DNA from: Platynereis dumerilii
Taxonomy: Eukaryota > Annelida > Polychaeta > Phyllodocida > Nereididae
DNA: 64,000 nt
NCBI GenBank assembly: GCA_026936325.1
Contig: JAPTHN010000015.1
Span: forward strand, 5,296,117-5,360,116
Direction of reading: 5' to 3'
The notes under the pieces are model-generated. The model worked only from the letters and a program-made list of their open reading frames with translations, made no database searches and was not told where the DNA came from. Shown piece by piece: positions 37,214-50,300 of the stretch. Each line of letters begins with the position of its first letter. Within the stretch, counting starts at the first letter, position 1. A program made the translations under genes and the position numbers.

Positions 37214-38186
37214 GCGGGGCAGATTTGTCATGAATAGGGGAGTAATAGTGCATTTATACATTAAGCATGAAACTTGGCACACATTTCAAAAACGTTTTAA
37301 AGAAAATATTTAGATAGGGAGCCACTTCAGATTTGACCTGGTTGACCCATGGCAGCCATTTTCCAAAATGGCAGCTAATTATCTCATTTTCCTGCTTTCT
37401 GTGAAGTGCCTATAGTTTGAAAGTATGAAATCAATGCTCATTATTCCTTCTACTGATCTAAAAAAACATTATCAATTGACTTCTTGATTGAACTGAGCAG
37501 TTTTAGGGTAGTCAGGGTCCTTTTTGTTAGATTTGTTGAAGAAAATGTATAATTTTCGCGGTTTCCCATAGTTTCATGGGATCACTGTCGATTTTAAGAT
37601 TTACTACATATTTGAATTCCTTGTAAGAAGAGCTTTCAAATGAATGCATCAATAGTTTCCTTGATTTTTTGTCAAAATTAAGGAAAAAACAAAATCTTCA
37701 AAAAACATTTTATTTTCATTTTTTCCATTTTCGAACGAAGTTTACGAAACCTATTGATGCGGGTACTCATTTGAAAGCTTTTCTTACAAGGAATTCAAAT
37801 ATGTAACTTATTTTGAGATTTATAAAGAATTGGCGTAACCATCCGTAACCGCGAAATCCAGTGTTTGAATCAATATTTCTAACAAAAAGGATTCCAACAA
37901 GCCTGAAAATAGACCAAGGCTACCAAAAAATGTTATAGTAATGTACTGAATACTTAGAGAAGCAATAAAAAATCATATTTATGTGTATTCCATTTGTAGG
38001 AACTACACAGAAAGCAGCAAAATGGAAGAATTGACCGCCATTTTGGAAAATGGCTGCCAGTAGCCACCTAAGCTAAATCTGAAGTGGCTCCCTATCTAAA
38101 TTTGTTTGTATAGATGTTTTTTAAGTGTGCGCCAAGTTTCATGCTTCTATGTATAAATGCACTATTTTTTTACATACCTGCCCCGC
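37214..38186. mobile_element. 973-bp fold-back element, GCGGGGCAG ends
   Basis: The arms pair over most of their length: GCGGGGCAG...aatagtgcatttata...gcatgaaacttggc...gatagggagccacttcag...ggcagccattttccaaaatgg, then inner ttgaattccttgtaag...tttcaaatga...cattgatag-type words. The loop lies near 37680-37740. TA flanks at 37212-37213 and 38187-38188. Copy beta (13556-13600) lacks it, though about 30 bp of unit sequence is also missing at the site in gamma. No protein. Confidence 0.88.
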
Positions 38187-39195
38187 TAGAGTACACAATG
38201 CCACTCCTATGGTTCTTCTACACAAGGTATCATGCTAATCAAATCATCAACAACAAAAATCTGTCAATTGATTTTATTCAATACTATTTATGAACATGTG
38301 CTGATCACTAATTACATCAGTGTGTCCTACATACTGAGACTTTTACGATTCTTACAGTTCTTGAACATTCCGAGATGTATTCTAAATGTTTTGCTGCGTG
38401 TTCCTCCTGCCTCACAGATTCATTTTACAAGACTAGTCCAGACTTGAGTCTGTCATTTACCTGACTGCACTTGTGTGGTGTCCTGCCCCTTTGAGATTCA
38501 GTTTCCCACCTCATCACCTGCAAGTGTTGTGGCTTCCATACATAACAGACTATTTTGGAAGTGAGGCTAGTATCACACCCTACCAAAAACTTAATACTTT
38601 TGCAAACCAGTAATAAATAAGCTCTAAATAGAACCAGTTTGGAGACCTATGTGGTCTTGCTAGATTATTGGTAAACGCTTTGGAAAGCTGCATGCAAGTG
38701 ACCTACATGTATGAGTATGACCTTTGAAACCTCATATGGTGTAGATCACTATGGAAATCTCATCTCATGTATCTGGGTAAAGGTGATCTTCTCATCCCAG
38801 CACAAATATCAGACAGTGGTCAGTTGCAAACTAAATGACACTCAGCTGGTCTTATAAAAACCACATCATATAATAAAGAATAATAATGATATGAAGCAAT
38901 TATGTAGTACCAAATCCAGTAAGCTGCTTATTAGCTACATGTACATATGCCATGTTTTCCATTTGTTGCAATTTTACTTTCTAGCCATTAGCTATAATGG
39001 TCCTGCCTACGGGTATTGTTGCTGTTATCCTAGATGCAAATTCAACAGAAAACAGAAAAATCAAAACCTGCCTGGTTTAAATCTTGCAACTTGCTCAAAA
39101 CTGTATAAAATATGTCATCACATTATCTTTGATTCAAAATTGCCCAGAATGAGAAAATTTTATACCCAGTTATCCCAGGCTACATCAGTTGTGAG

Positions 39196-40676
39196 CCACA
39201 GCGAGCTTGAACAAACTTTGGGGTTAAAAAAATTGACCAAGAAAAAGATTAGCGCAATGATGTAGAGGAAGGTCAAACGAAGATTTTGATGTATCAAACA
39301 AAAAAATCTGTTGGGAATTTTTTGAGATATTTGAGTTTTAGATTTTTTATTTATCACACCCTATTCTAAGCATGGAATCTCCATGAAAAAGTGATCAAAA
39401 CTGCCTATTTTTTCTGTTAGGTAATATCTAAGATAAAAGTCATTATTCAGAAGTAAAAATATGCAGTCATTGTCCCTGCAGAAAGTATGTACCACTTCAT
39501 CCAGACTGACAGAGTGTGATAAACTTATAACCGCTTACATTTTTGGCAAAGGCCTGAGAAAATGTTTGCAATACCAGGTTGTGTTAGTTACATAATTCTG
39601 GTAAATAATTTTAGCAAATTTGGTTTCATCATCTCATTTTAAGAGGCTTTGTTGAGTTTTTTGTGCATTTTATCACAAATTTGCCATTGTGAAACAAGCA
39701 TTTCATAACGATGTAAAACTAAAAGGATAGACGAAGTTGAGTAAATTATCAGAAAATGCATGCATAGAATGTTTGTAAGTATCTGCTTCACTATGAAGTT
39801 GAATCCCCTGATATTACATGAAAAGTCTTTGCAATTTGACAAAAAGACAAAAATAAGATTAAAAGCTATAAATAAACAGTAATATTCATGCTTAATGTAT
39901 TTTGAGTACTTAAAATGGATGTGGGGTGTGGAATGTTGATGTAGGTTATCTGGCATCCAAAATCAACCAATCTTTAATTGTATAGAACAACAAAAATAGC
40001 ATAAATTCAGTAAATTATGCGAAAATGTAGTTAATACAAACATGTACAACTATTGCACATTAAGACTGCAATGTCAAAGTATTATACTCTATACTTAACT
40101 AAATCATTCCAAACATTCTATCTATGCGTTTTCTGATGATTCACTCAACATTGACTGCACTTTACATGGTTGCAAAAGGACTTGTTTCACAGTGGCTAAA
40201 TTTCTTAAAAAACACATGAAAACCTCAATAATACATCATAGAGTTCAAAGGTGAGGTAGATTCTACTACAATTATTCACCAGAATGATGAAACTGAGGAC
40301 AGGCTGGCAAATAAACATATTTTATATATTTTCTGAGAAATGTTTACTGTTACAGGTTTATCACACTCTGTCATTCTGAATGAAGTGGCATGTACTTGCT
40401 CTTGTGGCAATGACTGCAAATTTTTTACCTCTGAATAATGACTTTTATATTAGATATGACCTTACAGGAAAAATGGGCAGTTTTGATCATTTTTAGATGG
40501 AGATTCCATGCTAATAATAGGGTGTGATAAATAAAAAGTGTAAAACTCAAATATCTCCCAACAGATTTTTTCGTTTGATTCATCAAAATGTTCGCCTGAC
40601 CTTCCTCTACATCACTGCGCTAATCGTTTTCTTGGTCAATTTTTTTAACCCCAAAGTTTGTTCAAGCTCGCTGTGG
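39196..40676. mobile_element. 1.48-kb fold-back element, CCACAGCGAGC ends
   Basis: Left arm 39196-about 39530 pairs with right arm about 40345-40676: CCACAGCGAGCTTGAAC, ACTTTGGGGTTAAAAAAATT, cacaccctattc/aataatagggtgtg, agagtgtgataaac. The unit phrase gtgagcgtaagc is split with AG repeated (39194-39195, 40677-40678), compare 14593 and 51383. Mirrored frames on the two arms (minus 39160-39357, plus 40524-40799) translate alike only because the arms are inverted copies. No transposase. Confidence 0.85.
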
Positions 40677-42834
40677 AGCGTAAGCAAGCAGGCTACATCA
40701 TTTCAGAATTGGTGCTGTATTTCATGTTCTCGCTTACATGCATTTTTTAGCAAATCTAGCTCAGTTCTGCTGTGTTCTGCTGAGCTTGGACCTGATTAGC
40801 AGCAGCATGGACTTTAGGGGCAGCAGTCCCAGTGACCTATAATCCAATTCGATACCCGATTCGACTTGAATTTCGTCATTCTGCAGTCTCACTGCGTTCA
40901 ACTGCCTCTAGCGCAGACTGTGTTCAGTCAGCAGTACCCACCTTTGTGTAAATTAATTTCACAAAGACATGCTGGGGTCGAAGTTGGAAGATATCTTAAT
41001 GTAAATGACTTATTGTCTGCATGGACAATCTGCTTCAGAGGATCAAGAGTGAGCCAAGATCATCCCGTTAATTTAGAATATTTCACAAGTGAATGATCAC
41101 ACCCAAGAGCCATGGCCTGAAATTAACCACATAGATGAAGTTTGTTTTAAATTTCTTCTGCCAAAGCTGTCACCTCGGCACATCTCATCACACATGACTC
41201 TCTGCTTTTTTACCCTCAATTTGTGATCAATTCAAGCCCTGCTTTCACCAGCTTTGCCTCCTTGGCTGCATTAAAGACACACCATTAAACTCCGCCATAA
41301 AGATGGTGTGAAAAAGCATCCCAGAGGAAATCTTAATGCAGCTGAAATTCTGCTTGAAACTAACTTTGGATCAGCCTTCCACCCTGATATTTTTCGTTTA
41401 TTTGACTGAAATAAAAATCTTTCCCGAATGCCTGAATGAAGCATTCCTTGACCAACTAAAACTAATCGGTATTTGCATGTAGCATTTGCAGCTGAGCAAT
41501 AAAGTCTCCAGAATATAAATTATTTCACTGTTTTAGAACATGATGATCAGCCAAGAATGAATGTATAGCAATAAACTTATCAAATTTTTCTAGAAGAAAT
41601 AACTGGTATCTGAATGAATTACAATGTAGAAGTGTATGCAAAACGAAAGCCTTTACTGAAAACAGCAATAGATATTGGAAGTCATTAATAAAAATTGCTC
41701 ATTGTTCTTCTTAAATTTGCATCTAACTTCATCTGCAGTTTGCCTGTGGTCCAACAATCTAGCTCTGATGATCAGCTTATGTTCTGTGATGAGCTTGGTG
41801 CTTGTCTGGTTTTTGACAGCCAACATGTTAGTCTTCTCTTTAAAATGACGTGCTACTGAATTGCAGAACTTTATGACTGAAATATCAAAATTATTGACTG
41901 AAACGAGACAAACTTTGAAATCTCATATATTCCTGATTCCAATATTTCACGAAAAGAAAACTTACTGTCTGGCTTCCTGAATTAAACTGTAGTACTTGAG
42001 TCTGGCTTTCTGAATTAAACTACAGTACTTAAAACAAGTATATCAAAGTTGTGTTAGATCCATCACAAATTCAGGCAAATCAGTATACCACTGTGTATTA
42101 CCACAAAATGAAATAAATTTTCCATAAACCAGTATATATACATGTGGCACACAAGGATGATAAAAACTCTAAATCTAAATACCCTTCCAAAACCCACAGA
42201 AATGTAGGCAGAAGTCAGTGGGAATCTAATCTGACACATGGAATGTGTCCCATGAAATGGCCTATTTAACGGCAGCCTGGCATACTTACGTATGCACTCT
42301 CTGAGTGTTCATTCGTGTTAAAAATGTTTAGTTTTCAACTAAGTAAAAGTTGAATTTGATATGTCATATATCTGATGGGATATTACATGTATAAATTATA
42401 TATGTTTAATTGTTTATACCTCTCAATGCAGAAATAGTACACTGTATAACCTTTTCATTGCAAGTCCCAAAAGCATTGCAAAACTAACTTGGCAATACAT
42501 GTACATGTATATCAAATTTTGCAGGAAACATTTTATGCAATTTTAAAGAGACCTTGGGGATATATTGAAGTTACTTTCAATTCTTCATACTGTCCATTCA
42601 TGTTTTTCCATGATGTTGAATTGAAGAGCATGCTCAATAATTACATATTCATATGTATGCAACTATTGTATCAAACATACATATAATATTGCCTTCCAGA
42701 TTTATTAGAATAATTGATTGCTGAGCTGAGCGCTACTTAGTGCACTTACCGATTTTTTTAATGAATAATAATGATGACGTCCTGAAGAAATGTTCAAAGG
42801 AAATGCCATAACAGTGACAGGGACGTAAAATAAA

Positions 42835-43830
42835 TCTGATTGGCCCATGAACAATAAAACATCCTCAAAATCCTGTTTTGAACGTTGGAAGCCATGAAAA
42901 ATATAACAAATCTGCTTCAGTTAGCAGCTTAGTTATCCCCCTTGCTCTGCTATGGGGGATTTTACTTTTAGTCTCCATTGCATGGCATCCATCAAATACC
43001 TCAAACACCACACCATGCACAATGCTTACCCTTTCCCAATGTTCGAAGACACCCAAAAACTTGTCAAATCTTACAATAATTTGTAAATATCATAACCATT
43101 TCCATATCAAAAATACTTTTTTCATCTGGGTTGCTGTGCTTCTGGCCTGCAGCCATGTTTATTTTCAAAAACAAAGTCTACCCACAGGTGTCGCCACATG
43201 CATACATGTATGCACAATTGCTAACCTGCTGGAAATATTTGGCACTACAAAAATAGGGAATGGGTATAGATAGATGTGTAGGGCATGGGAGATATAGAGG
43301 CAGTATACCTGCTCTTTTGGTAAGTAGATAAAATTAGCAGGTAAACACTAACACCACCAAAAATGTCACTGGACTTGATGTACGTTTTTATGGCATTTAA
43401 GTTTAGTTTAATGCCCTGTAATCCAGTTCCTCAAACAATCACATGAACTGCATCTGCTAAGTTTTACTGCCATATTACAGAAACTCTTACTAATAGAAAT
43501 TGCTGTAACAGTGAAAGGAAGATGGACTAAAATTATGGTTCTGATTTTTTCCCATTACCTAGCTCCAGTTTTTCCAGGACAAAAAGTTTATGGTTGTTGT
43601 CCAAAATCCAGAAGGGGAGTTTGAGTTTTTTGTCGGGAGACGCCATTAAATATACATACCCTCAAGGGTTTAATTTAATTTTCAATAACCCCCCTAGACA
43701 CACAAAGCAATGCACACACTAACACATATTGCCATAAATGTAAATCTTGCGTGATTTCAAGTACACAATTTTGGCTTCATTGCTTGTGCAAAGGTGCGGA
43801 GGAACTTGGTGTGCACACGCTTTCTGATAT
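42835..43830. other. Copy gamma segment without counterpart in alpha
   Basis: After the block at 42717 gamma departs from alpha, then rejoins beta-like sequence at about 43830 (compare 22513). A 131-codon + frame (42878-43273) has no recognised domain. No TIR found. Confidence 0.45.
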
Positions 43831-44503
43831 TTTTCTTAGAAAAATTAAGTTTCATACCTGCCTTGTATCACAAATGTTGTAAAAATATGTACCTACCTGA
43901 AACATGTGTGTAAACGCAGTACCCCTCGTGCAAAACTCCCAATGCCCCCTCCCCAGTCATATGTTCTCCCAAAATCTTACAATGACGTTCTGATGAGCTG
44001 GACACAGTGCAACCAAAATAAAGTAAGAACATTTTCTGTCAGATGTCCTCTGTAAAGGCAGCACATGCATCCATCACTTGAAGTCACAAGGGACTGTAAA
44101 GGTTAGATCTTTTCTATTTTTTGTATTGTGATGAAGCATCTAGCCATAACATGCCTCACTAGGAGTGTGTCTGTCTGGCAAAAGTCATGAAATCTCTTGA
44201 AAAGTACTATATTTTCAAGAGTATCAGATTGTACAGCTCCAAGAATGGAAAAGCTGCTTTGGCCAGGGGCTCAAAGCAAAAGTCAAATTTCAAAATAATG
44301 ATATAATGTTGTAATATATAGACTCGATAGAGTATAGACTTTTTGTGTTCCGACCTGATTCCAAATAAAGGAATTTAATATCCGTCATCAAAGAGTTACT
44401 TCCTGGCTTATAATAAGGCTCATCTCCCTTCATATTACTGTGGAATATATTTCATTTATTATTAATTTAATTGAAATTTTACATAGCAGTCAGAGAGGGG
44501 CTA

Positions 44504-44612
44504 CCCTATCAACATGCCTTGGCGGTCCAACGACTGCCCAGCGTCAGTCCGATGTCAGCAGCATCAGACCAGCTTCGGGCCGACGTTTTACTGCCGAGGC
44601 ATGCTGATAGGG
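44504..44612. mobile_element. 109-bp MITE, CCCTATCA ends, TA duplication
   Basis: Ends read CCCTATCAACATGCCTTGG and CCCTATCAGCATGCCTCGG (reverse complement), flanked by TA (44502-44503, 44613-44614). Copy beta (about 23195) has the empty site gggactatagaac. Same family as 3896-4049 but without the 11-bp array. Confidence 0.85.
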
Positions 44613-45100
44613 TACAGAACACATATAGAGGCTTTCAATGTTTTTTGGACATCCTGTTATTGAATCACATATTATTCTCTTATAATTCTAACTGAAAACC
44701 AAAATAAAATATTACACAGAATTCAGATGTAAGTTTTACCAAATGATTCCCTGTAAAGCCTTTCCTCAAATGTTATTTGCTGTGCAGCTTTGTTAGACAG
44801 GATTCATTTGTTCAAAGGCTGATTAATAACAAGGATCTTTATCTTCTGAAGTGTAACAGGATATCCATGGCTGTCGAAATGTTAATTATTAAACACAAAG
44901 CAGAATGCAATTACATGCCAAAAAGATGAGGTTTCTGTGTTTCACAAAGAGAGCCAGAAAATAAATTAAAGGCTGAAATGAATTACAGGACCATGAAAAA
45001 AAATTATTAAATGAAACAAATCATAAAGAGATATAATTAGATCAGGAATTATTTTACAACTTTTTATTTTCATTGCTGTAAATGCCAAATATTTGTTCAT

Positions 45101-45915
45101 GAATTTTCATAGGAAAATGCCAACTTAGTTGAGTAAATTTGCACTTTGCGTCTACAGAACTAAAATCACTCAACCTGTGCTATGCAAATGCCAGAAGTCT
45201 CACCAACATCCTTTCTTGATATAATATACAGATATCACAAATAATTAATTTTGCTCAAAATTTGGCCCATTTTCATCAACAGAGTGATGTCACATGTTTG
45301 TGGTTGATAGAAATAGTGTATCAAACCGAAATGTTAAATAATATATAAAACTGACACTGATATTCATTTTACACAATAGTGAGTTGGTTTGATTAAAGGC
45401 TATGCTGAGAAACCGTTATAGTGGGAGCCACTTGTTCCAGGTTTGTCTTTTTTTTAAAGCTACTTGTGGCATGTTAGATACTTTATAAAGCTGTCACATG
45501 TGTCAAACATGCCACACGTGACTCCCTCTTTAATCTGCTAGGATTCAAACATTAACTGCCACTGAGGATTTTCATTGTTACACCAGGGCAAATAGTCCTA
45601 CCTTCTGCACCTGTGAGCAGACTGTTCGTACAAAAACATGACATTTTGAAGTTCGAGATACACAGAGTGTGCAAACATTTTGTCGTTCTTTATTATATAT
45701 CACTTTCTATCCCCACCTCCATGATTCCAATTCAAACTGTATACTTCCAGACTGCTCACTACATTTGCTACATGATTCTGGGTAGCATACTGCATTTCAA
45801 TTCTAGAAAACACACAAATAACTTAAATATTGGTATCATATCAGGGGGTTAAGGAAGGAAGCAATCTGGATCTAGACTGCTGCAGGCCCGTCTTAAATCC
45901 ATTTTCATTTTAGAC
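45101..45915. other. Private copy gamma segment, no gene seen
   Basis: Has no counterpart in copy beta at 23690-23745; either inserted here or lost there. Contains the inverted pair gtggcatgtt/aacatgccac at about 45466-45525. No TIR at the edges and no recognised frame. Confidence 0.4.
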
Positions 45916-46280
45916 TAAATAATTTCTCCCATCAGATCTTATCAACCATGTGGCTTGGATTCCTTCAAAAAAATTACTTTAAACATTGTTTCATGACCGC
46001 AAAAGCTGAAGCAAAAAAGATTTTTTGGTTTGTGAAATTTTAAAATCAGCTGAAAAAAAAAAGTGAAAGGGAGCATTGCATGCAGTTTGAAGGCGAAGTT
46101 TAAAGTGTTTCGAAAGAACATGCATATATGAAAAACATCACAAAAAGCATGGTTTCATTTCAACACAACGGATAGGTATGCTGATATTGGCACATATATA
46201 TGCTACATAACCGCCATGGGTGGGGGTTTCCCGTTTCAACCTCTTCGATTTAATTGAATATGTAAATGCATTTGTTTCGT

Positions 46281-46701
46281 CATGAAGTCCACGTGTGACG
46301 GAATGATGCTAAGAAGCAGTTTTTTGCTCTATAAGTCTCATTTTAATCACTCTCAGTGCCAAGTATTAGTTTTTATATGTCTGACACTTAAGAGAACTAT
46401 TCAAGCAGTAAAAATCACCAACTGCTGAAGTTTTAAACTAAGAGTGTCTCAGCACTCAGGGGTCCATTTCTAGCGTGACGGAATGATTCTTAAAATCATT
46501 CCTTCACGCTAGATATGGACCCCTGTATACTGAGGCACCTTGAGTTTGAAAATTTAGCAATTGGTGATTTTTGCTGTTTGAATTGTTCTCATCACTGTCA
46601 AATAAATAGAAACCAAAATCTAGTACCAAGAATGATTAAATTGAGACTTATAGAGCAAAAAACAGCAAAAAAACGGCTATTCATTTTTCGTGGACTTCAT
46701 G
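46281..46701. mobile_element. 421-bp fold-back element with central hairpin
   Basis: The arms begin CATGAAGTCCACG on both sides, and share TTTTTTGCTCTATAAGTCTC further in. The centre (about 46460-46527) is a second strong hairpin: ggggtccat.tctagcgtga...gaatgattctt/aaaatcattcc...acgctaga.atggacccc. Copies alpha (7108) and beta (24040) show the uninterrupted phrase. No coding capacity. Confidence 0.85.
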
Positions 46702-47155
46702 TCAGTGGTAATTGAATATCTGGATCATGTCTTGAAACATTGTCTGCATGTTGTATGCCATTCATAGCTTATTTGTAAAATCATTTTCTGCATTATAATT
46801 CATGTTAGAATTATCATTCCTCATCAGCAATGAGTTGCTCATTAGAAAAGATAGTTTTCTTCCCGAACAATTCATTTCTGATACCAAAAGTCAGAAAATG
46901 TCCATGACAACAGAATTCCTGCTGAATGTCCACAAATATCATTGGGATGAGTTTTGACCCATTAAAACAACAATTATATTATACAGTAATAATGTTGTCC
47001 TACATATACAATTTATTGGGTATTGAGAAATGAAATAAACACGATTTGAATAATGAAACAGAACAAATAATAAAAAATTTCGATCTATACATTTACGGTA
47101 TAAACTAACTGCCAGGTGGAACCAGTCAATCCCAATCAGGGTGGCCAGGTGGCTC

Positions 47156-47330
47156 GCTGGCCCAGTGGCAGCCCTGCTGGTCCAATGGTAGCCCTGCTGG
47201 TCCAATGGCAGCCCTGCTGGCCCAGTGGCAGCCCTTCTGGCCCAGTGGCAGCCCTGCTGGTCCAATGGTAGCCCTGCTGGTCCAATGGCAGCCCTGCTGG
47301 TCCAATGGCAGCCCTGCCAGTCCAATAGCG
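47156..47330. repeat. 20-bp minisatellite, eight units
   Basis: Unit tccaatggcagccctgctgg with t/c and a/g variants (cccagtggcag...). Shorter versions sit at the homologous place in copies beta (about 7885-7935) and epsilon (53415-53475). Period 20 makes three different minus-strand frames open at once (168, 87 and 75 codons); these are not genes. Confidence 0.92.
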
Positions 47331-47349
47331 CCTCCGGCCTGCTGGCCTT

Positions 47350-50300
47350 CCAATTCTGTCTATGTCTAGCAGATGACACTGAGAATGGCAGCATATCAAT
47401 GCATTGTGCCTTAATATTTTTTATCATCCTTTGTGAGACTGCCAACTGACAGCCAAGACATTAATAATGAAGAGTGGCCTTCCTTTGGAGGTTCAGTTGG
47501 AGAATTATAGTTGGCATATCTTAAGATGGTAAATTGTAGTTGATAAGCTGAATTGAAACAAATATTACAAAAAAACTGCTGCTTTACACAAGTGAAAAAA
47601 GCTGCATACTTACTGTGTAAGTAATTTATTCATATATCAGTTTTTCTGTCTCCTATACATGTATCAGACAAAGTACTAATGTTATACTCATAACGTCTCA
47701 ACTCAAGGCTCAACAATAATGAATATTTCATCTCTACCATTCGTCTCCTTCAAGATATCTTTAATACATGTGTGCAAATGTTTCTTTTTACTTGCCCCAA
47801 GTTAGCAGAAGAGATATCTTTCATTGTCACTGGCTTGGTATATAAACAATTTTTTTCTCGTTTAGGTCGGAAACTTGCAATGTCATAAATATGAAAGTTT
47901 GACTGGTCTGATAAGCGAAGTCTCTCATGCATTTTAAAAATCAAGAAGCAAAAAGGCAATTTCATCAATCATGTAACATTCAAGTGAGACAACTGATAGA
48001 TCTGCATTTTCATGATGGGATAAAATACTGAACAACTTTTAAAAAGAAATATGTCTAAAAACACTGGATGATGAATGGGCTGTGTTTGCAAAGACAACTT
48101 TCAAATCTCTCAAAATTGAAAGCAATTTCTAAATGGGAATTTCAAGAAGTAGGACCATCAGCATAATCGACAGTCATTAATGGATCTGCAAAAAAATCTT
48201 CATTCCCTAAAACCACTCACATGAGGCGGCTACTTGCGGATAAAGGAGGTGTCTATTGCAAAAAGACCATAACAATGAAACTCAATCTCTGATATAGAAA
48301 GGCAGCAAGTGCAATGATTATTACATGGTAAACAATATGTAATGGTGAACCTGATTGGCTCAACTTGCTTTATAAACAAATCAGCAGCAAATGATATAAG
48401 CAAGTTGGGAGTTAGAACTACTGAAATGAGGTCTTAGTTGATTTGCTCTGTGGCATTCAGAAAGTACTGCAATGACGAGATTCTCCCAACTGCAGTAAGA
48501 GTCATTTCAATATATTGCATTTAAAGCATTTAAAAACAAAATTACATAATTTAGGCCATTTTATTGTTTCATTCATTTAGTGTAACTAATTTGTCTGATG
48601 TAGAAGTGAATTGACTTGAGAGAGTATGAAAACTTTGGAAACGGATGTTTAAAGTTTTAATGACATGAGCAGGTGTACAAAACAATGATAAACACATTGA
48701 AATATGAAAATGACAAAAAGTCAAGGCAATTGGTTCATGAAAATGCACAGTCAACATTCACAGCTATAACACTGTGTGACAGTGACAATAGAATTTACAT
48801 AAATTAGATTCACCCAAAAATTGTTTGCCCAAACTTTCGACAGAATTAAATTTCATGGTCGTGACATTATGACAGGATTCACTACAGACTGTGTGAGACC
48901 TACAAATTGCATTTTCACCACGTCCCTTCTTATAAGAAATGCCCAATGAAATGTCACTTGCTACCCCATGGCATTTCATATGACTTCTTTGAAACTTCAT
49001 CATCAACAGTATGCATAACATTTGCTGACACCCTGGCTGAAACCTCATTCTTCTCTGACATATATTCAATTCTCTCAGAGGCTTCAATGAGAATATAAAT
49101 TTCTCATACTGTACATGAAAAGAAATAACATCATATTCACATTGGTAGGAACTTTCCAAGAATGACGTCATATTAGAGAATCCAGTGAACAGTGTTGAAT
49201 CATGCCAGTTGACAATGGTTCATTTGCAATCAGGTTCCAAATAAAATTATGATTCTGTCAGGGAGCCATCAATAGATTTGATTAAGTGATTAGCTCTTCA
49301 GGATAAGTTCCGTTCATATCAGTTATTGAGGCATATGTTTCTGTTAAAAAGTCATTCTTCTCAGACACAATTCTCAATTTGCTAATATAAAAAAAAATGG
49401 ACTAACAGCATTTATCAAAACTTTCTTTGGCAGTCTGACAGTAGAAACATGTGCAAATACACCCTGCCATCTCTAGAAGTATAAATTTACAGCATAAAAG
49501 AGAAGTGTTAATGATAGTGAAATTTGCTGCAAGCCTGAATGCATCCGAATTTAACAATATGACATGATGGTCAAATTGGTCACGTCTTTGGGTTTCCATA
49601 TGCAGTTGAATGTTTATTTTTCCTTCCTGTTCCATTAAAAGTATATTTGATCTTTTTCTGCTCTTGATAATATTCAGCAAAAAGCGGACCCTTGACAGTT
49701 TCACATCAACTGCTTATGACATTTTCTGACAGCTTTGCTTTTATCAGATTTACTACCAATATATTTTGTAGAGTGCTGCTTCTTTTTTGGGAAGGCACTT
49801 CTGTTGGAAATTTCCTTTGTGAAAGTTTGGTGAAAAAAGATTTAGCTCAGTGGCTATTGAATATGGTATCTATCTGATAAAGAACTTCCCTGTTGTGTAT
49901 CCCGGTCCTGTCCTGTCCTGTCCTGCGGTTTCTGTCATGACATTAGTTCAGGGAGATTGCCTGCGTTGTATGACACCAAACTTTCTGCCCTCCAAACTTC
50001 AGATTACATCACCAGTTCACTGAGAATATAAAAGAGTACTTCAATGGCCCTTCTATACTCAAGGTGCCATACTGATCAACCTATTACTACCAAAAAAGAA
50101 GGAAAAACTTTTTCTTTGGTATATTCTGCTCAGCTGCTCAGCAGGGAATGAAGAGTTTCGGGCATTGACTTGATAAAGAAGTTTGGTGCTGTGCGTCCAT
50201 CGAGGCCACTGTCATGATATTAGTATATACACAGGACAGGTTACATATACAGCATGACACCTGACATCCCGTCATTCAAAACTTTGCAACTAAGATAGAG

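Larger units (their letters stand above)
32770..47350 (+). repeat. Macro-unit copy gamma
   Basis: Anchor blocks at 32785, 33160, 33473, 34090, 34557, 35618, 37055, 38975, 41163, 41738, 41847, 42307, 42717, 43865, 46005 and 46710. Hosts three fold-back elements, one shared TIR element and one 109-bp MITE. Without these insertions it is about 10-11 kb. It shares more features with copy beta than with delta or epsilon. Confidence 0.8.

Noticed and set aside
39160-40799. Two similar frames on opposite strands, candidate paralogous genes
   Set aside because: They are the two inverted arms of a fold-back element.
42878-43273. 131-codon frame with hydrophobic start
   Set aside because: No recognised family, not conserved in other unit copies, and typical of chance frames in this composition.
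46939-47445. 168-codon minus frame with WTSRAAIGPAGLP-like repeats
   Set aside because: Encoded by a 20-bp minisatellite that reads open in three frames at once.
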